Source: CAZLCC01 sp964558365
GTDB lineage: Bacteria > Patescibacteriota > Saccharimonadia > Saccharimonadales > Saccharimonadaceae
DNA: 45,353 bases
Direction of reading: 5' to 3'
NCBI GenBank assembly: GCA_964558365.1
Contig: CAZLCC010000009.1
Span: 1 to 45,353 of the forward strand
Positions 17,404 to 25,749 of the stretch are shown here, piece by piece. The notes under the pieces were generated by a model that searched no databases, had not been told where the DNA came from, and saw nothing but the letters and a program-made list of their open reading frames with translations. The stretch's first letter is position 1; each line of letters opens with the position of its first letter. The position numbers and the translations under genes were made by a program.

Positions 17404-18216
17404 CTACACATTCTCCGCAAAGCTCTTTGAGCTTTTCTTAAAATAAATACTTGCAGCGATTACACTAAATCCGACGATTATGAATGGTATGTACGCATAC
17501 CAGTAGTTTTGGAAGAGTTCATATACTGTAACTGTTTGGGGTGTTATGAGAAGATAACGCGCATCTTGAATCATTTGCGCCATTGGGTTAAGCATTAATA
17601 TTTTGGCAGCAAGTTCACTCTGCTGCATTACTAATGAAAGCGGGTAGAGAATAGGGGTTGCGTAAAATGCGCCTTGAATACCGACTTCCCATAAATAGTT
17701 AATGTCTCGAAATTTAACATAAAACGCTGAAAGAAAGAAGGCCAAGGCTAGTGCAAAAATATATAGCTCTATAATAACCAGAGGTAGAAATAATGCGCTC
17801 CAGGTTAACTCTACACCATTTATCCAAATAAAGAAAAAGACAACCAACAGGTTAAGTAAAAGATTTATAAGGGCAGATGTGGTGCCAGCAACAATAATAA
17901 TGTATTTAGGAAAATTAATCTTTCTAATTAAATCCCCCCTATCAACAATAGCAGAAAGCCCCTGGGCAGTGGCTTCTGTAAAAAAGCTCCAAAGAACGAT
18001 GCCAAGTAAAAGATAAACTGGAAAATGTGGAATGTCTCCACCAAGGCGCAAGAACATGCCAAAAACAATATAAAGAATTGTGAATAAAAATAGTGGTTTT
18101 AGCAGCGACCAAAGATAGCCAAGCGCTGAACCTTGGTAGCGTAGCTTGAAATCAGTAATAACAAGTTCTCGCAAAAGTATGCGATTTCTTCGACTAACAA
18201 TATTTGAGATTTTCAT
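17404..18216 (-). CDS. polysaccharide ABC exporter permease (ABC-2 type, Wzm/TagG-like)
   Basis: The 270-residue protein has six predicted helices and the family's N-terminal amphipathic segment: LLRELVITDFKLRYQGSALG, then YLWSLLKPLFLF. This is diagnostic of Wzm/TagG permeases, which form the membrane channel for lipid-linked polysaccharides. It is the first gene of the exporter operon; the ATPase follows with no gap. A minus-strand TATAAT at 18230-18235 lies 13 nt before the ATG, giving a predicted leader of about 6 nt. There is no Shine-Dalgarno sequence. Confidence 0.87.
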   Translation of the reverse strand: MKISNIVSRRNRILLRELVITDFKLRYQGSALGYLWSLLKPLFLFTILYIVFGMFLRLGGDIPHFPVYLLLGIVLWSFFTEATAQGLSAIVDRGDLIRKINFPKYIIIVAGTTSALINLLLNLLVVFFFIWINGVELTWSALFLPLVIIELYIFALALAFFLSAFYVKFRDINYLWEVGIQGAFYATPILYPLSLVMQQSELAAKILMLNPMAQMIQDARYLLITPQTVTVYELFQNYWYAYIPFIIVGFSVIAASIYFKKSSKSFAENV

Positions 18217-18229
18217 AAGTACAGAGTTA

Positions 18230-18235
18230 ATTATA
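18230..18235 (-). promoter_or_regulatory. -10 box for the ABC exporter operon
   Basis: Perfect TATAAT on the minus strand, 13 nt before the ATG at 18216; the predicted leader is about 6 nt. It sits in a 35-bp divergent intergenic space shared with the GT2 gene at 18252. No good -35 is visible. Confidence 0.42.
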
Positions 18236-18251
18236 GAATAGACTGTAAGAT

Positions 18252-19274
18252 ATGAACAGACTTGCTATTGTTGTATTAAATTGGAACGGAATTACCGAAA
18301 CACTACCGTGTATCGACTCTCTTTTAAGCCAAACATATAAAGACTTCCAAATTATTGTTGTTGAGAATGGGTCAACGGATAATTCAAAGGAGCTTTTAAA
18401 GAAAAAACAAAAAGAAGTTGGCAGCAAAAAGCTCCACGTTATTTTTTCTAAAATTAATACGGGGTTTGCAGGTGGTGTAAACATAGGCATCAATTATGCA
18501 TTGGCACGTGATTTTGAAGGTATTGCCCTGTTTAATAATGATGCTATTGCTGATAAAAATTGGCTGAAGGAACTTGCGCACAGTATGAGCCTGCAGCCAC
18601 ACACAGGAATCGTGACAAGCTTACTGTTGCACGCTGACGGAAAAACAATAGATAGTACTGGCGACTGGTATTCAACCTGGGGGCTCAGTTTTCCCCGTTC
18701 TCGAAACGCGCCAAAACGAAATGCGCCAAAAGCTGGTTATGTGTTTAGCGGTAGCGGTGGGGCTAGCCTCTATAGAGCCAAGATGCTTGAAGACATTGGC
18801 AATTTTGATGATAAGTTTTTTGCTTATTATGAGGATGTTGATGTTAGCTTTCGTGCCCAGCTTGCTGGCTGGGAGGTGTACTATAACCCCAAAGCAATTG
18901 CTTACCACGAACAAGGCGTTACTAGCGGTAAGATTTCGGGCTTTACAACCTATCAAACCTTTAAAAACTGGCCTATGTTGTTTATTAAAGATGTACCTGG
19001 TGAATTATTATTTAAAATTGGTATTCGTTTTTGGCTTGCGTATACATTGTTATTTATTAACACCATTCGAAACAAAACCTTTTGGCCTGCGCTAAAGGGT
19101 TGGGTTGCGGGGGTGTGGCTCGTATTCTCTCATGCACTTCCAAGAAGAATTGAGATTCAAAAAAGTAAGGTGGTGGAAACAAAATATATTGAAAAAATGC
19201 TGTGGGACGGTGTTCCGCCAGATCAATCTGGGCTGCTTAAATTTCAACAATTCTTTACGAGGAGAAAAAAATGA
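18252..19274 (+). CDS. GT2 glycosyltransferase (rhamnosyltransferase-like)
   Basis: The 340-residue protein has the GT2 order typical of rhamnosyltransferase-like enzymes: LAIVVLNWNGITETLPCIDS, VVENGSTDNSKE, the NNDAIADKNW metal-site block at about 96-105, and FAYYEDVDVSFRAQLAGWEV at about 194-213. The ED-D element acts as catalytic base in this family. It has a hydrophobic C-terminal segment near 260-300 that may associate with the membrane. Divergent from the exporter operon with 35 bp between starts, and overlapping the GT4 gene downstream by 4 bp, so these two form an operon. Donor sugar is unknown. Confidence 0.85.
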   Translation: MNRLAIVVLNWNGITETLPCIDSLLSQTYKDFQIIVVENGSTDNSKELLKKKQKEVGSKKLHVIFSKINTGFAGGVNIGINYALARDFEGIALFNNDAIADKNWLKELAHSMSLQPHTGIVTSLLLHADGKTIDSTGDWYSTWGLSFPRSRNAPKRNAPKAGYVFSGSGGASLYRAKMLEDIGNFDDKFFAYYEDVDVSFRAQLAGWEVYYNPKAIAYHEQGVTSGKISGFTTYQTFKNWPMLFIKDVPGELLFKIGIRFWLAYTLLFINTIRNKTFWPALKGWVAGVWLVFSHALPRRIEIQKSKVVETKYIEKMLWDGVPPDQSGLLKFQQFFTRRKK

Positions 19275-20374
19275 AAATCGTTATAGATGCTCGTATTATT
19301 AACTCCTCGACTGGAAGGTATGTTGAGCGGCTATTAGATTACTTGCAAGATATTGATACTGAGAATGAATATATTGTATTGGTGCCTTCAAAAGATCTGA
19401 ATTTTTGGATTCCGAAAGTTTCAAATTTTACACTAAAAATATGTGATTATAAAAATTATAGTTTTAGCGAGCAAATTGGATTTTTACGTTATTTAAATAA
19501 AATAAATGCAGATCTTGTGCATTTTTGCATGCCGCAGCAGCCAATTTTTTATACCAAGCCGCACGTTACCACCGTGCATGATATGACACTTCTAAAAACA
19601 TATAACTCAGATAAAAATTGGCTACTATTTCATGCAAAGCAAGTGGTTGGGAAGTTCGTTTTTAAGCGAATTGGCAAGACATCCGCGCATATTTTAGCGC
19701 CAAGCGAATTTACAAAACAAGAATATGCGAAATTTGCTAATATTCCTAAAAAGAAAATCACGGTTACTTATGAAGCAGCGGGCATAAAAGATACGCATGC
19801 AAAAAGATATCATCTTCCTTATAAGAAGTTTTTGCTATATGTTGGGCAGCAGAGTGACTATAAAAATATTAAACGCCTTATGCAGGCGCACCAATCTCTT
19901 CTTGAAAAATATCCCGAGCTTGGCTTAGTGCTCGTTGGAGCAAAAAATGCTTCGGCAAAGCAAAACGAAGTGTGGGCAAAGCAAAATGACCTTAAGAACA
20001 TCACCTTTACTGGTTTTGTTTCAAACGAAGAGTTAGCGTGGTTATTTAAAAATTGCTCTGCATATGTCTTCCCGTCTTTAATGGAAGGGTTTGGGCTGCC
20101 AGGACTTGAGGCCATGGCATATGGTGCACCAGTTGCAAGCAGTAATGCCACTTGTCTCCCTGAGGTATATGGAGAAGCGGCTGAGTATTTTGATCCGTTA
20201 GACGTGGGCGCAATAGCTAGTTCAGTTGAAAAAATTATTGATAGCGAAACACTAAAAATTGCACTGGTTAAAAAAGGGTACTCTCAGGTTAAAAAATATT
20301 CTTGGCGAACGATGGCCAAGCAAACACACGAGGTTTACATGAACTCTTTACGATCTATAGATAAAAATACTTAA
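19271..20374 (+). CDS. GT4 glycosyltransferase
   Basis: This 367-residue GT-B enzyme starts MKIVIDARIINSSTGRYVER, has VHFCMPQQPIFY and VTTVHDMTLL in the N-domain, and SEFTKQEYAKFANIP at the domain joint. The C-domain carries LLYVGQQSDYKNIKRLMQAH and VFPSLMEGFGLPGLEAMAYG, which holds the E-x7-E motif of GT4. The length is normal. It starts within the end of the GT2 gene (4-bp overlap) and has GAGGAG as ribosome-binding site just inside that gene. Its 3' end overlaps the convergent GT-C gene by 27 bp. Confidence 0.87.
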   Translation: MKIVIDARIINSSTGRYVERLLDYLQDIDTENEYIVLVPSKDLNFWIPKVSNFTLKICDYKNYSFSEQIGFLRYLNKINADLVHFCMPQQPIFYTKPHVTTVHDMTLLKTYNSDKNWLLFHAKQVVGKFVFKRIGKTSAHILAPSEFTKQEYAKFANIPKKKITVTYEAAGIKDTHAKRYHLPYKKFLLYVGQQSDYKNIKRLMQAHQSLLEKYPELGLVLVGAKNASAKQNEVWAKQNDLKNITFTGFVSNEELAWLFKNCSAYVFPSLMEGFGLPGLEAMAYGAPVASSNATCLPEVYGEAAEYFDPLDVGAIASSVEKIIDSETLKIALVKKGYSQVKKYSWRTMAKQTHEVYMNSLRSIDKNT

Positions 20375-21865
20375 TATTCTTTGAGCATTTTGATTTATGT
20401 TTTGAACAGCTTGGTTGGGCCAATACCAGTTTTTGTTGCTATAGAGAATATATGTAGTTGCTCCAGCTCCTTGCGTAAATAAAAGCAGTGCAATAACGAG
20501 CAGTACTTCTTTTATATATCGTTTTTTTATAGCGATTGAAAATGCATAGCCGGCCATTGCAATAAGTGGGATGAGAAATGGAATAAAGTAGCGCCCCTGG
20601 GTGGCAACAGGGTAGCCGTAGGTTGTGTAATCAGAATAGTTTTTTACCCAAAGCGCAGCAGCATAAAGCCCAATACTCGCTAAGAAAAGATAGCGAACTT
20701 TTTTTAGTTTGAGCTTTCTCCAAAAAATAATTGTTAGAGCTATAGAGCTAATAAATACGCTCCACCCCGCCACACGGAGTGCTAGCGTTCCAGGAGTATA
20801 CTCTAGCCTTCCAAGTGGCTTTCTTAATGCTATTTCGCCACCAGTATATGCCCCTGCCCGAAATAGGTCGTTAAATATGTGTGGCACCCATCTATTCGCC
20901 GTATATTCAACTGGGTTCCAGAGTGGCCACTGTTTTTTGCTATAGTTTTTTGTCCATTCGGTGTTCCGTTTCCATATATTATATTGACTGCACAGCTCTT
21001 CGCTGTGAATCCGATCGCATCTTGGCTCCAGGCTTCGATAATTTACTATGTTGCCACCATAGCGTTCTATGAACAACCCAGCGCTTATTATGGCGATAGT
21101 TGTAAGGAGTATTGCAGCTGGTTTTGCTAGATTCTTATATTGCTTAAATAGTTCTTTAAAAATCCTTTTTTTGTGCTGTTTCCATAAACAAAAGGTGACA
21201 AATAGCGTTGAAGCAACAAAAACTGGTAAAAAGGTAAATTTTATTAATGAGCCAAGTAAGCCAATTATTATTACTCCTGTAGCCCATGAAGCCTGATTAG
21301 AAAATTTCTCTATACTCTTTAAAGCAGCATAAAAAATTCCAGCCGTAAAAATCATAATAAGATTATCGTAATTAATCTGAGCTGCCGTAAATGGAACAAG
21401 TGGAATAAGCGCAAAAAAGAAGATGGAGACATTACTTAGCGCCTTAGAGAACCCTCCTAAAAGAAGGGTTTTTCTAAATAACCACAGGCTCATCACCACA
21501 AAACCGATGTTAATTATTCGCAAGAAAATTACTTGAGCGGCTAAGTCGCTAGAAAAAAGGGCGATAAAGCGATATGGAAAGCTCATAAGCCAGTGGAAGA
21601 GATATGAGGTTGATCTTGTAAGATCGCCATGAAAAACTGTCTCTGCCGACTGCGAGGTGATAAGCGGGCTTAGCTGGTGCGAATAGACTTCAATAATTCC
21701 TAAATGAAATTCTTCATCAAACATCATCGGATACACCGCCGATAATGCTATCCACAAAGCATTGATGACAAATAAAAACACAACACCCCAGAAGAAGAGG
21801 TTGTGAGAAGCAGTTCGAATAAGCAGTGGCTGTTTTTTACCTTGCTGTTTCTTCGACTTTTTCAT
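20348..21865 (-). CDS. GT-C-like polytopic membrane glycosyltransferase (paralogue of 7097-8608)
   Basis: The 505-residue protein has about ten to twelve helices and the acidic pair of GT-C enzymes in the first outer loop (YPMMFDEEFHLGIIEVYSHQ). It shares with the 7097-8608 protein LIPLVPFTAAQINYDNLIM, LFIERYGGNIVNY and ATQGRYFIPFLIPL in the same order, so the two are paralogues across their whole length. It is placed 10 bp after jag, at the end of the rpmH-rnpA-yidC-jag transcript, which is an unusual neighbour for a glycosyltransferase. Its 3' end overlaps the convergent GT4 gene by 27 bp. Likely sugar transfer outside the membrane from a lipid carrier; substrate unknown. Confidence 0.72.
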   Translation of the reverse strand: MKKSKKQQGKKQPLLIRTASHNLFFWGVVFLFVINALWIALSAVYPMMFDEEFHLGIIEVYSHQLSPLITSQSAETVFHGDLTRSTSYLFHWLMSFPYRFIALFSSDLAAQVIFLRIINIGFVVMSLWLFRKTLLLGGFSKALSNVSIFFFALIPLVPFTAAQINYDNLIMIFTAGIFYAALKSIEKFSNQASWATGVIIIGLLGSLIKFTFLPVFVASTLFVTFCLWKQHKKRIFKELFKQYKNLAKPAAILLTTIAIISAGLFIERYGGNIVNYRSLEPRCDRIHSEELCSQYNIWKRNTEWTKNYSKKQWPLWNPVEYTANRWVPHIFNDLFRAGAYTGGEIALRKPLGRLEYTPGTLALRVAGWSVFISSIALTIIFWRKLKLKKVRYLFLASIGLYAAALWVKNYSDYTTYGYPVATQGRYFIPFLIPLIAMAGYAFSIAIKKRYIKEVLLVIALLLFTQGAGATTYILYSNKNWYWPNQAVQNINQNAQRILSIFIYRS

Positions 21866-21875
21866 TGAAAAGTTA

Positions 21876-22346
21876 CTAGACTTCTTCTTTTTTCTTTCTA
21901 ATCACTACGTGCCTATCACGACCCTCACCTTCAGAAGCAGTTTCAAGCTGAGGGTGTTCTGTAATTACTTGGTGTACGACTCGTCGATCCGCGGCGTTCA
22001 TTGGCTGCACGCTATACTCTTCACCCGTTTCAAGTACTTTTTGCACCCATTCCTCTGCGCGTTTTGCTAAGCGCTCGGCCCGCTGTTTTTTATATCCTGC
22101 AATATCTATATTTACTCTATGTAGCTCTGCCTGCTTGTTACGAAGTGTCGTTGAAACAAGAAACTGTAGGCTTCGCAGTGTGTCGCCGCGCTGACCAATT
22201 AAAAAGCCGTTTAAGTGTGTTGAAGGAACGCTTAATTCAATAACTTCGTCGTCACTACCTGCGGTAACATCTGTGTTAAGCCCAAAAAACGACAGAATAT
22301 CTTCTAAATATTTCTTTGCATATCGAATTGACTCGTCTCTGTCCAT
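21876..22346 (-). CDS. jag: KH-R3H RNA-binding protein (Jag / KhpB)
   Basis: The 156-residue protein has a type II KH domain with the loop LIGQRGDTLRSLQFLVSTTL (about 51-70) and a C-terminal R3H domain with NAADRRVVHQVITEHPQLET (about 118-137). This is the KhpB/EloR/Jag family, an RNA-binding regulator linked to cell elongation in Gram-positive bacteria. The N-terminal Jag-N domain of longer homologues is missing, so it is a short form. It follows yidC in the conserved order and has a perfect ribosome-binding site (AAGGAGGTG) 5 nt before the ATG. Confidence 0.9.
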   Translation of the reverse strand: MDRDESIRYAKKYLEDILSFFGLNTDVTAGSDDEVIELSVPSTHLNGFLIGQRGDTLRSLQFLVSTTLRNKQAELHRVNIDIAGYKKQRAERLAKRAEEWVQKVLETGEEYSVQPMNAADRRVVHQVITEHPQLETASEGEGRDRHVVIRKKKEEV

Positions 22347-22349
22347 AAA

Positions 22350-23279
22350 TCACCTCCTTTTACGTTTTTTCTGCTGCTTTTTATTAGAGGTTACTAGTTT
22401 TGCTTCTTTGGCTTTTTTTGCTCTTTTTTCCGTCTTCTCTTTTTTGGTTGGCGTGGCTGCAACTGCCTTAAGTTCCTCTTCATCTCTACTTAAAACAATG
22501 TGCTGCTGAATAACGGCCACAATACTAAACGTTGCATAGTAGAGCACAAGTGCACCAGGGAAATAAAGAACCACAAAGAAAAGGACAATTGGCATTAACA
22601 TTACCATGCGGCTACTCATAATTGCGCTGATTTCGCTTTGGTCAGCTTGCTTTCCAGCTGCAGATTCTTTTAATATATCGCGAAGCTTCTTTTTGCTCGA
22701 CTGATTTGGCAGTGTTTGTTTTGCTTGGATATATTGGAAAACAGCCGCAATTAACGCAAGAATAATAAGGGGAATATAAATGCCTTCGTTACCCACCGCG
22801 TGTCTTGTTAAATCAATGCCAAAAAAGCTCTCGTTGAATGTTTTTGGATTAGCAAGTAGTTCTTTTACTGTTTCAAGATGAGACATGAACCCATAAATAT
22901 ATGTATCAAGACTCCCTCTTTGGTCTGTGAAGAGGTGGATTACTCTAAATAGCGCAAGAAAAATTGGCAACTGAATGATCAACACGCCAATAGAGCTAAA
23001 CGGCTTTATGCCACGCTCTTTATAGAGCTCCATCATAAGCTGCGCCTCTAGGGCTTTGTTGCCTTTTGCTTTAGCTTTTACTTTTTTAAGCTCTGGCTGC
23101 ACTTGGCGCATAAGTTTTGTTTGGTGAAGCTGCTTCTTAACAAGTGGCCACATGAGAAGACGAATTAAAACCGTAAAGATAATGAGACTGATGCCAAAAT
23201 CGTGCCCCGGCAACAGCGCGTAGATAGCTAATAAAACGTTAAGTATGGGTTGTACAATCAGTACATCAAATATATTCAT
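22350..23279 (-). CDS. yidC: membrane protein insertase YidC/Oxa1
   Basis: The 309-residue protein has the short Gram-positive form of YidC, with no large periplasmic domain. It has FGISLIIFTVLIRLLMWPLV with the conserved Arg of the hydrophilic groove, QTKLMRQVQPELKKVKAKAK as cytoplasmic hairpin, IQLPIFLALFRVI, and the late MPIVLFFVVLYFPGALVLYY. The C-terminal 45 residues are very Lys-rich, which suits ribosome contact. The position between rnpA and jag is the classical one near the origin. It inserts membrane proteins, with or without SecYEG. yidD, which often lies between rnpA and yidC, is absent: the gap is only 63 bp. Confidence 0.93.
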   Translation of the reverse strand: MNIFDVLIVQPILNVLLAIYALLPGHDFGISLIIFTVLIRLLMWPLVKKQLHQTKLMRQVQPELKKVKAKAKGNKALEAQLMMELYKERGIKPFSSIGVLIIQLPIFLALFRVIHLFTDQRGSLDTYIYGFMSHLETVKELLANPKTFNESFFGIDLTRHAVGNEGIYIPLIILALIAAVFQYIQAKQTLPNQSSKKKLRDILKESAAGKQADQSEISAIMSSRMVMLMPIVLFFVVLYFPGALVLYYATFSIVAVIQQHIVLSRDEEELKAVAATPTKKEKTEKRAKKAKEAKLVTSNKKQQKKRKRR

Positions 23280-23342
23280 TCAGTATGCTCCGACATTTTG
23301 TGATATTACTCACTATTTTAACATGTCGGGTTTTGCTTTAAA

Positions 23343-23687
23343 TCACAAAATAGTTGCTTTTTTGAAAAGCGAGGTGATCTTCTTTTCTAGTTCCTCGTGA
23401 TTAACTCCTAAAAGATCTGCCGAAAAAACAGATATAGCAACGTCGTAACTTGGTTGCGTTTGAATATTCTCTTTTCGAATAATTTCATAAATACGTCGTC
23501 TTATTCGATTTCTTTTTACGGCGCTTTTTAAGACTTTCTTGCTTACAACAACAGTGTAGCGCGAATGCACTCTATGTGGATTTTCTATGTATCGCAAGGT
23601 TAAATCTGGAGTACGAACAACTTTGCCATTGCGATATAAATATCGCAGGCTGCCGTGTCCATGAAATCTATAACGCTGAGCTAACAT
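23343..23687 (-). CDS. rnpA: ribonuclease P protein component
   Basis: The 114-residue protein has the basic RnpA fold. The conserved RNA-binding block VLKSAVKRNRIRRRIYEIIR is at about 69-88, with VVVSKKV just before it. The length is normal (about 110-120). It assists the catalytic RNA of RNase P in tRNA 5' processing. It lies 54 bp downstream of rpmH, as in most bacteria. No Shine-Dalgarno sequence is evident before the ATG. Confidence 0.92.
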   Translation of the reverse strand: MLAQRYRFHGHGSLRYLYRNGKVVRTPDLTLRYIENPHRVHSRYTVVVSKKVLKSAVKRNRIRRRIYEIIRKENIQTQPSYDVAISVFSADLLGVNHEELEKKITSLFKKATIL

Positions 23688-23741
23688 AGTTAAAAACTAG
23701 TATGACACTAGTTATCTGTATGAACAAAATTTGCTATTTAC

Positions 23742-23879
23742 TTAGGCGCTTAGAGAGCTGCGTTTTTTAAGACGACGAGCTTTTAGAACTTTTTGACCAG
23801 ATTTTGTAGACATACGTGCACGAAACCCGTGTTTTCGGGCGCGACGACGACTTTTTGGTTGATGAGTTTTTTTAGGCAT
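23742..23879 (-). CDS. rpmH: 50S ribosomal protein L34
   Basis: The short minus-strand frame encodes 45 residues beginning MPKKTHQPKSRRRARKHGF, then RARMSTKSGQKVLKARR and a basic tail. This is the unmistakable L34 pattern and length. It is located just upstream of rnpA, in the classical origin order, and divergent from dnaA. A weak GGA lies before the ATG. Confidence 0.95.
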   Translation of the reverse strand: MPKKTHQPKSRRRARKHGFRARMSTKSGQKVLKARRLKKRSSLSA

Positions 23880-23939
23880 AACATTCCTAGACTAGCGGGC
23901 TTTATAAAAAATACAAGCCCTGCCGATATTACAACAATT

Positions 23940-24126
23940 ATTATTGTTACATTGTGACAGACTTTTCCACTTTATGCAAGTACTTTTCCACACATTTACA
24001 GAGGTAATCATAAATTGTGTATAACTTCACCCCTATTGTGTCGTTTCTCTATAAAAACACGATTATGGTTGTGGAAAAACTACAAAATGCGTATAGTTTT
24101 AAGTAACTATTTGAATCAATTTAAGT
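23940..24126. promoter_or_regulatory. rpmH-dnaA intergenic region with DnaA-box-like sites
   Basis: The A+T-rich interval between divergent rpmH and dnaA contains four DnaA-box-like 9-mers: TTTTCCACT (23963-23971), TTTTCCACA (23984-23992), TGTGTATAA (24016-24024, one mismatch from the reverse consensus TGTGGATAA) and TGTGGAAAA (24070-24078). They are likely sites for DnaA autoregulation and may contribute to a bipartite origin. The dnaA promoter must also lie here. Confidence 0.55.
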
Positions 24127-25488
24127 ATGTGGGGGATGCGAGCGAAACACATGGAGCACTCTTTATGGCAAACGGTACTGGGAGAAATAGAACTATCTGT
24201 TTCACGCGCTGCCTATATGACTTGGTTCAAAAAAACTGAACTTCTTGAAAAAACACCAGACGGAGAGTTGACTGTTTCCGTTCCAAATATTTTTGCTAAG
24301 CAACAGTTTGAAGTAAAGTTTGATAAACAAATTCGAACTATCTTAAAAAAGAACGGGGTCAGTGTAAAAGAAATTTCCTATACTATTAATTCTTCGTCAA
24401 AACAAAAAAAAGAGGTGGTAAAAACACTGCCAAACAAAAAAACTGTATCAGCAGGAAAAGATAGCTCTCCTAAAAGCAATCTCAATCCGCGATACACGCT
24501 TGATTCATTCATTGTTGGCTCCAGTAACGACCTTGCCTACACTGCTGCTCAGGCAGTTGCCAAAAATCCTGGTAGTAAATATAACCCTATATTTATATAT
24601 GGAGGAGTTGGACTTGGAAAAACTCACCTAATTCAAGGAATTGGCAATGAAGTAATTCAGAAAAAACCAAATCTTCGTGTTTTATATGTAAGTTCAGAAA
24701 TTTTTGTAAAAGAATTCCTTGATTCAATTCGTATTAAAAAAGGTGGATTTTCTGATAAGTATCGCAATATCGATGTGCTTATTATTGATGACATTCAGTT
24801 TATTGCTGGCAAACAAGCAACTCAAGAAGAGTTCTTTCACACCTTTAATGCACTCCATCAGGCAAATAAGCAGATTATTATTACGTCAGATAAGCCACCG
24901 CGCAATATTCCAACCTTAACCGATCGTTTGCGTAGTCGTTTTGAGTGGGGTATGTCGATTGATATTCAACTGCCAGATTTTGAAACTCGTTGCGCTATTC
25001 TAGAAACAAAGGCAACACAGTCTGGAATGGAACTGCAGAGAGAAACAACTGAATATCTTGCAAACAACATTAAAACAAACGTGCGCGAGCTTGAAGGAGC
25101 TTTAAACCAACTTTTAGCTTTCTGCGAAATGCGTGGCATTAATCCAGACATTCAAACAGCTGAGGGGCTGCTTGGGAATGTGCGCCACACTCGCCCACAC
25201 CACGTCACGCCAAAGCAAATTATAAGTAAAATATCGCATCATTTTCAGGTTGATGCCGAAGAAATGCTCAGCCCAAAGCGCGATAAGCACATTGTTGTGC
25301 CACGACAAATTGCCATGTACCTACTTCGTAGTGAACTTCATTTAAGTTTTCCAAAAATTGCTTCAGAGCTTGGCAGAAAAGATCATACAACTGCAATTCA
25401 TTCTGTTGAAAAAATCGAAAAGGCTGTGAAACTAGATTACGTTATTAGAGAACATGTAGCCACAATTCGCGAGGAATTATATGTGTAA
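24127..25488 (+). CDS. dnaA: chromosomal replication initiator protein DnaA
   Basis: The protein is up to 453 residues. Domain I begins with LWQTVLGEIELSVSRAAYM, the linker is short, and the AAA+ domain III has Walker A GGVGLGKTH (159-167) and Walker B VLIIDD (217-222). Domain IV ends with the DnaA signature SELGRKDHTTAIHSVEKIEK. It binds DnaA boxes and opens the origin. Starts at 24127, 24136 and 24151 are all ATG; 24151 (MEHSLWQTV) fits family N-termini best, while none has a well-spaced Shine-Dalgarno sequence. It heads the dnaA-dnaN-recF group. Confidence 0.95.
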   Translation: MWGMRAKHMEHSLWQTVLGEIELSVSRAAYMTWFKKTELLEKTPDGELTVSVPNIFAKQQFEVKFDKQIRTILKKNGVSVKEISYTINSSSKQKKEVVKTLPNKKTVSAGKDSSPKSNLNPRYTLDSFIVGSSNDLAYTAAQAVAKNPGSKYNPIFIYGGVGLGKTHLIQGIGNEVIQKKPNLRVLYVSSEIFVKEFLDSIRIKKGGFSDKYRNIDVLIIDDIQFIAGKQATQEEFFHTFNALHQANKQIIITSDKPPRNIPTLTDRLRSRFEWGMSIDIQLPDFETRCAILETKATQSGMELQRETTEYLANNIKTNVRELEGALNQLLAFCEMRGINPDIQTAEGLLGNVRHTRPHHVTPKQIISKISHHFQVDAEEMLSPKRDKHIVVPRQIAMYLLRSELHLSFPKIASELGRKDHTTAIHSVEKIEKAVKLDYVIREHVATIREELYV

Positions 25489-25749
25489 AAGATGTGAATA
25501 TACCATAGGAAAACGTGTGCTATATCTTCCACACAATCCACAAAGTAAACATTATATAAAAAAACAAAAAATGAGGGTTGAGGAAAAAACACACATTATC
25601 CGCAACTTATACGCAGCACTTTTCACCCACTTATCAACAACTCTGAAATACAAAATCCATCTGTTATATTCCACTTTTACACATCTTCCACAGCAACTAT
25701 TACTACTACCATCATTTATATATAAAGAAGAATTATAGAAAGGCAACAT
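25489..25749. other. candidate oriC (dnaA-dnaN intergenic, DnaA-box cluster)
   Basis: The 261-bp interval is A+T-rich and carries a cluster of DnaA-box-like sites, all in the same orientation: TCTTCCACA at 25525-25533 and 25684-25692, TTATCCGCA at 25596-25604, TTATACGCA at 25607-25615, TTATCAACA at 25631-25639, and TATTCCACT at 25667-25675. Each is one or two mismatches from TTATCCACA. The region after the last box, 25693-25740, is T/A-rich and could be the unwinding element. Position between dnaA and dnaN is a common oriC location. An open frame through this region is not considered real. Confidence 0.65.

Noticed and set aside
23897..23920. GGGCTT...AAGCCC inverted repeat upstream of rpmH as terminator
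   Set aside because: Only a 6-bp stem with a 12-nt loop and no following T-run. It lies in a divergent region where no terminator is expected.
25481..25738. Plus-strand 85-residue open frame between dnaA and dnaN
   Set aside because: It runs through the DnaA-box cluster, has no recognisable domain and an odd composition (Leu/His-rich end), and overlaps the dnaA stop. Best explained as chance within the origin.
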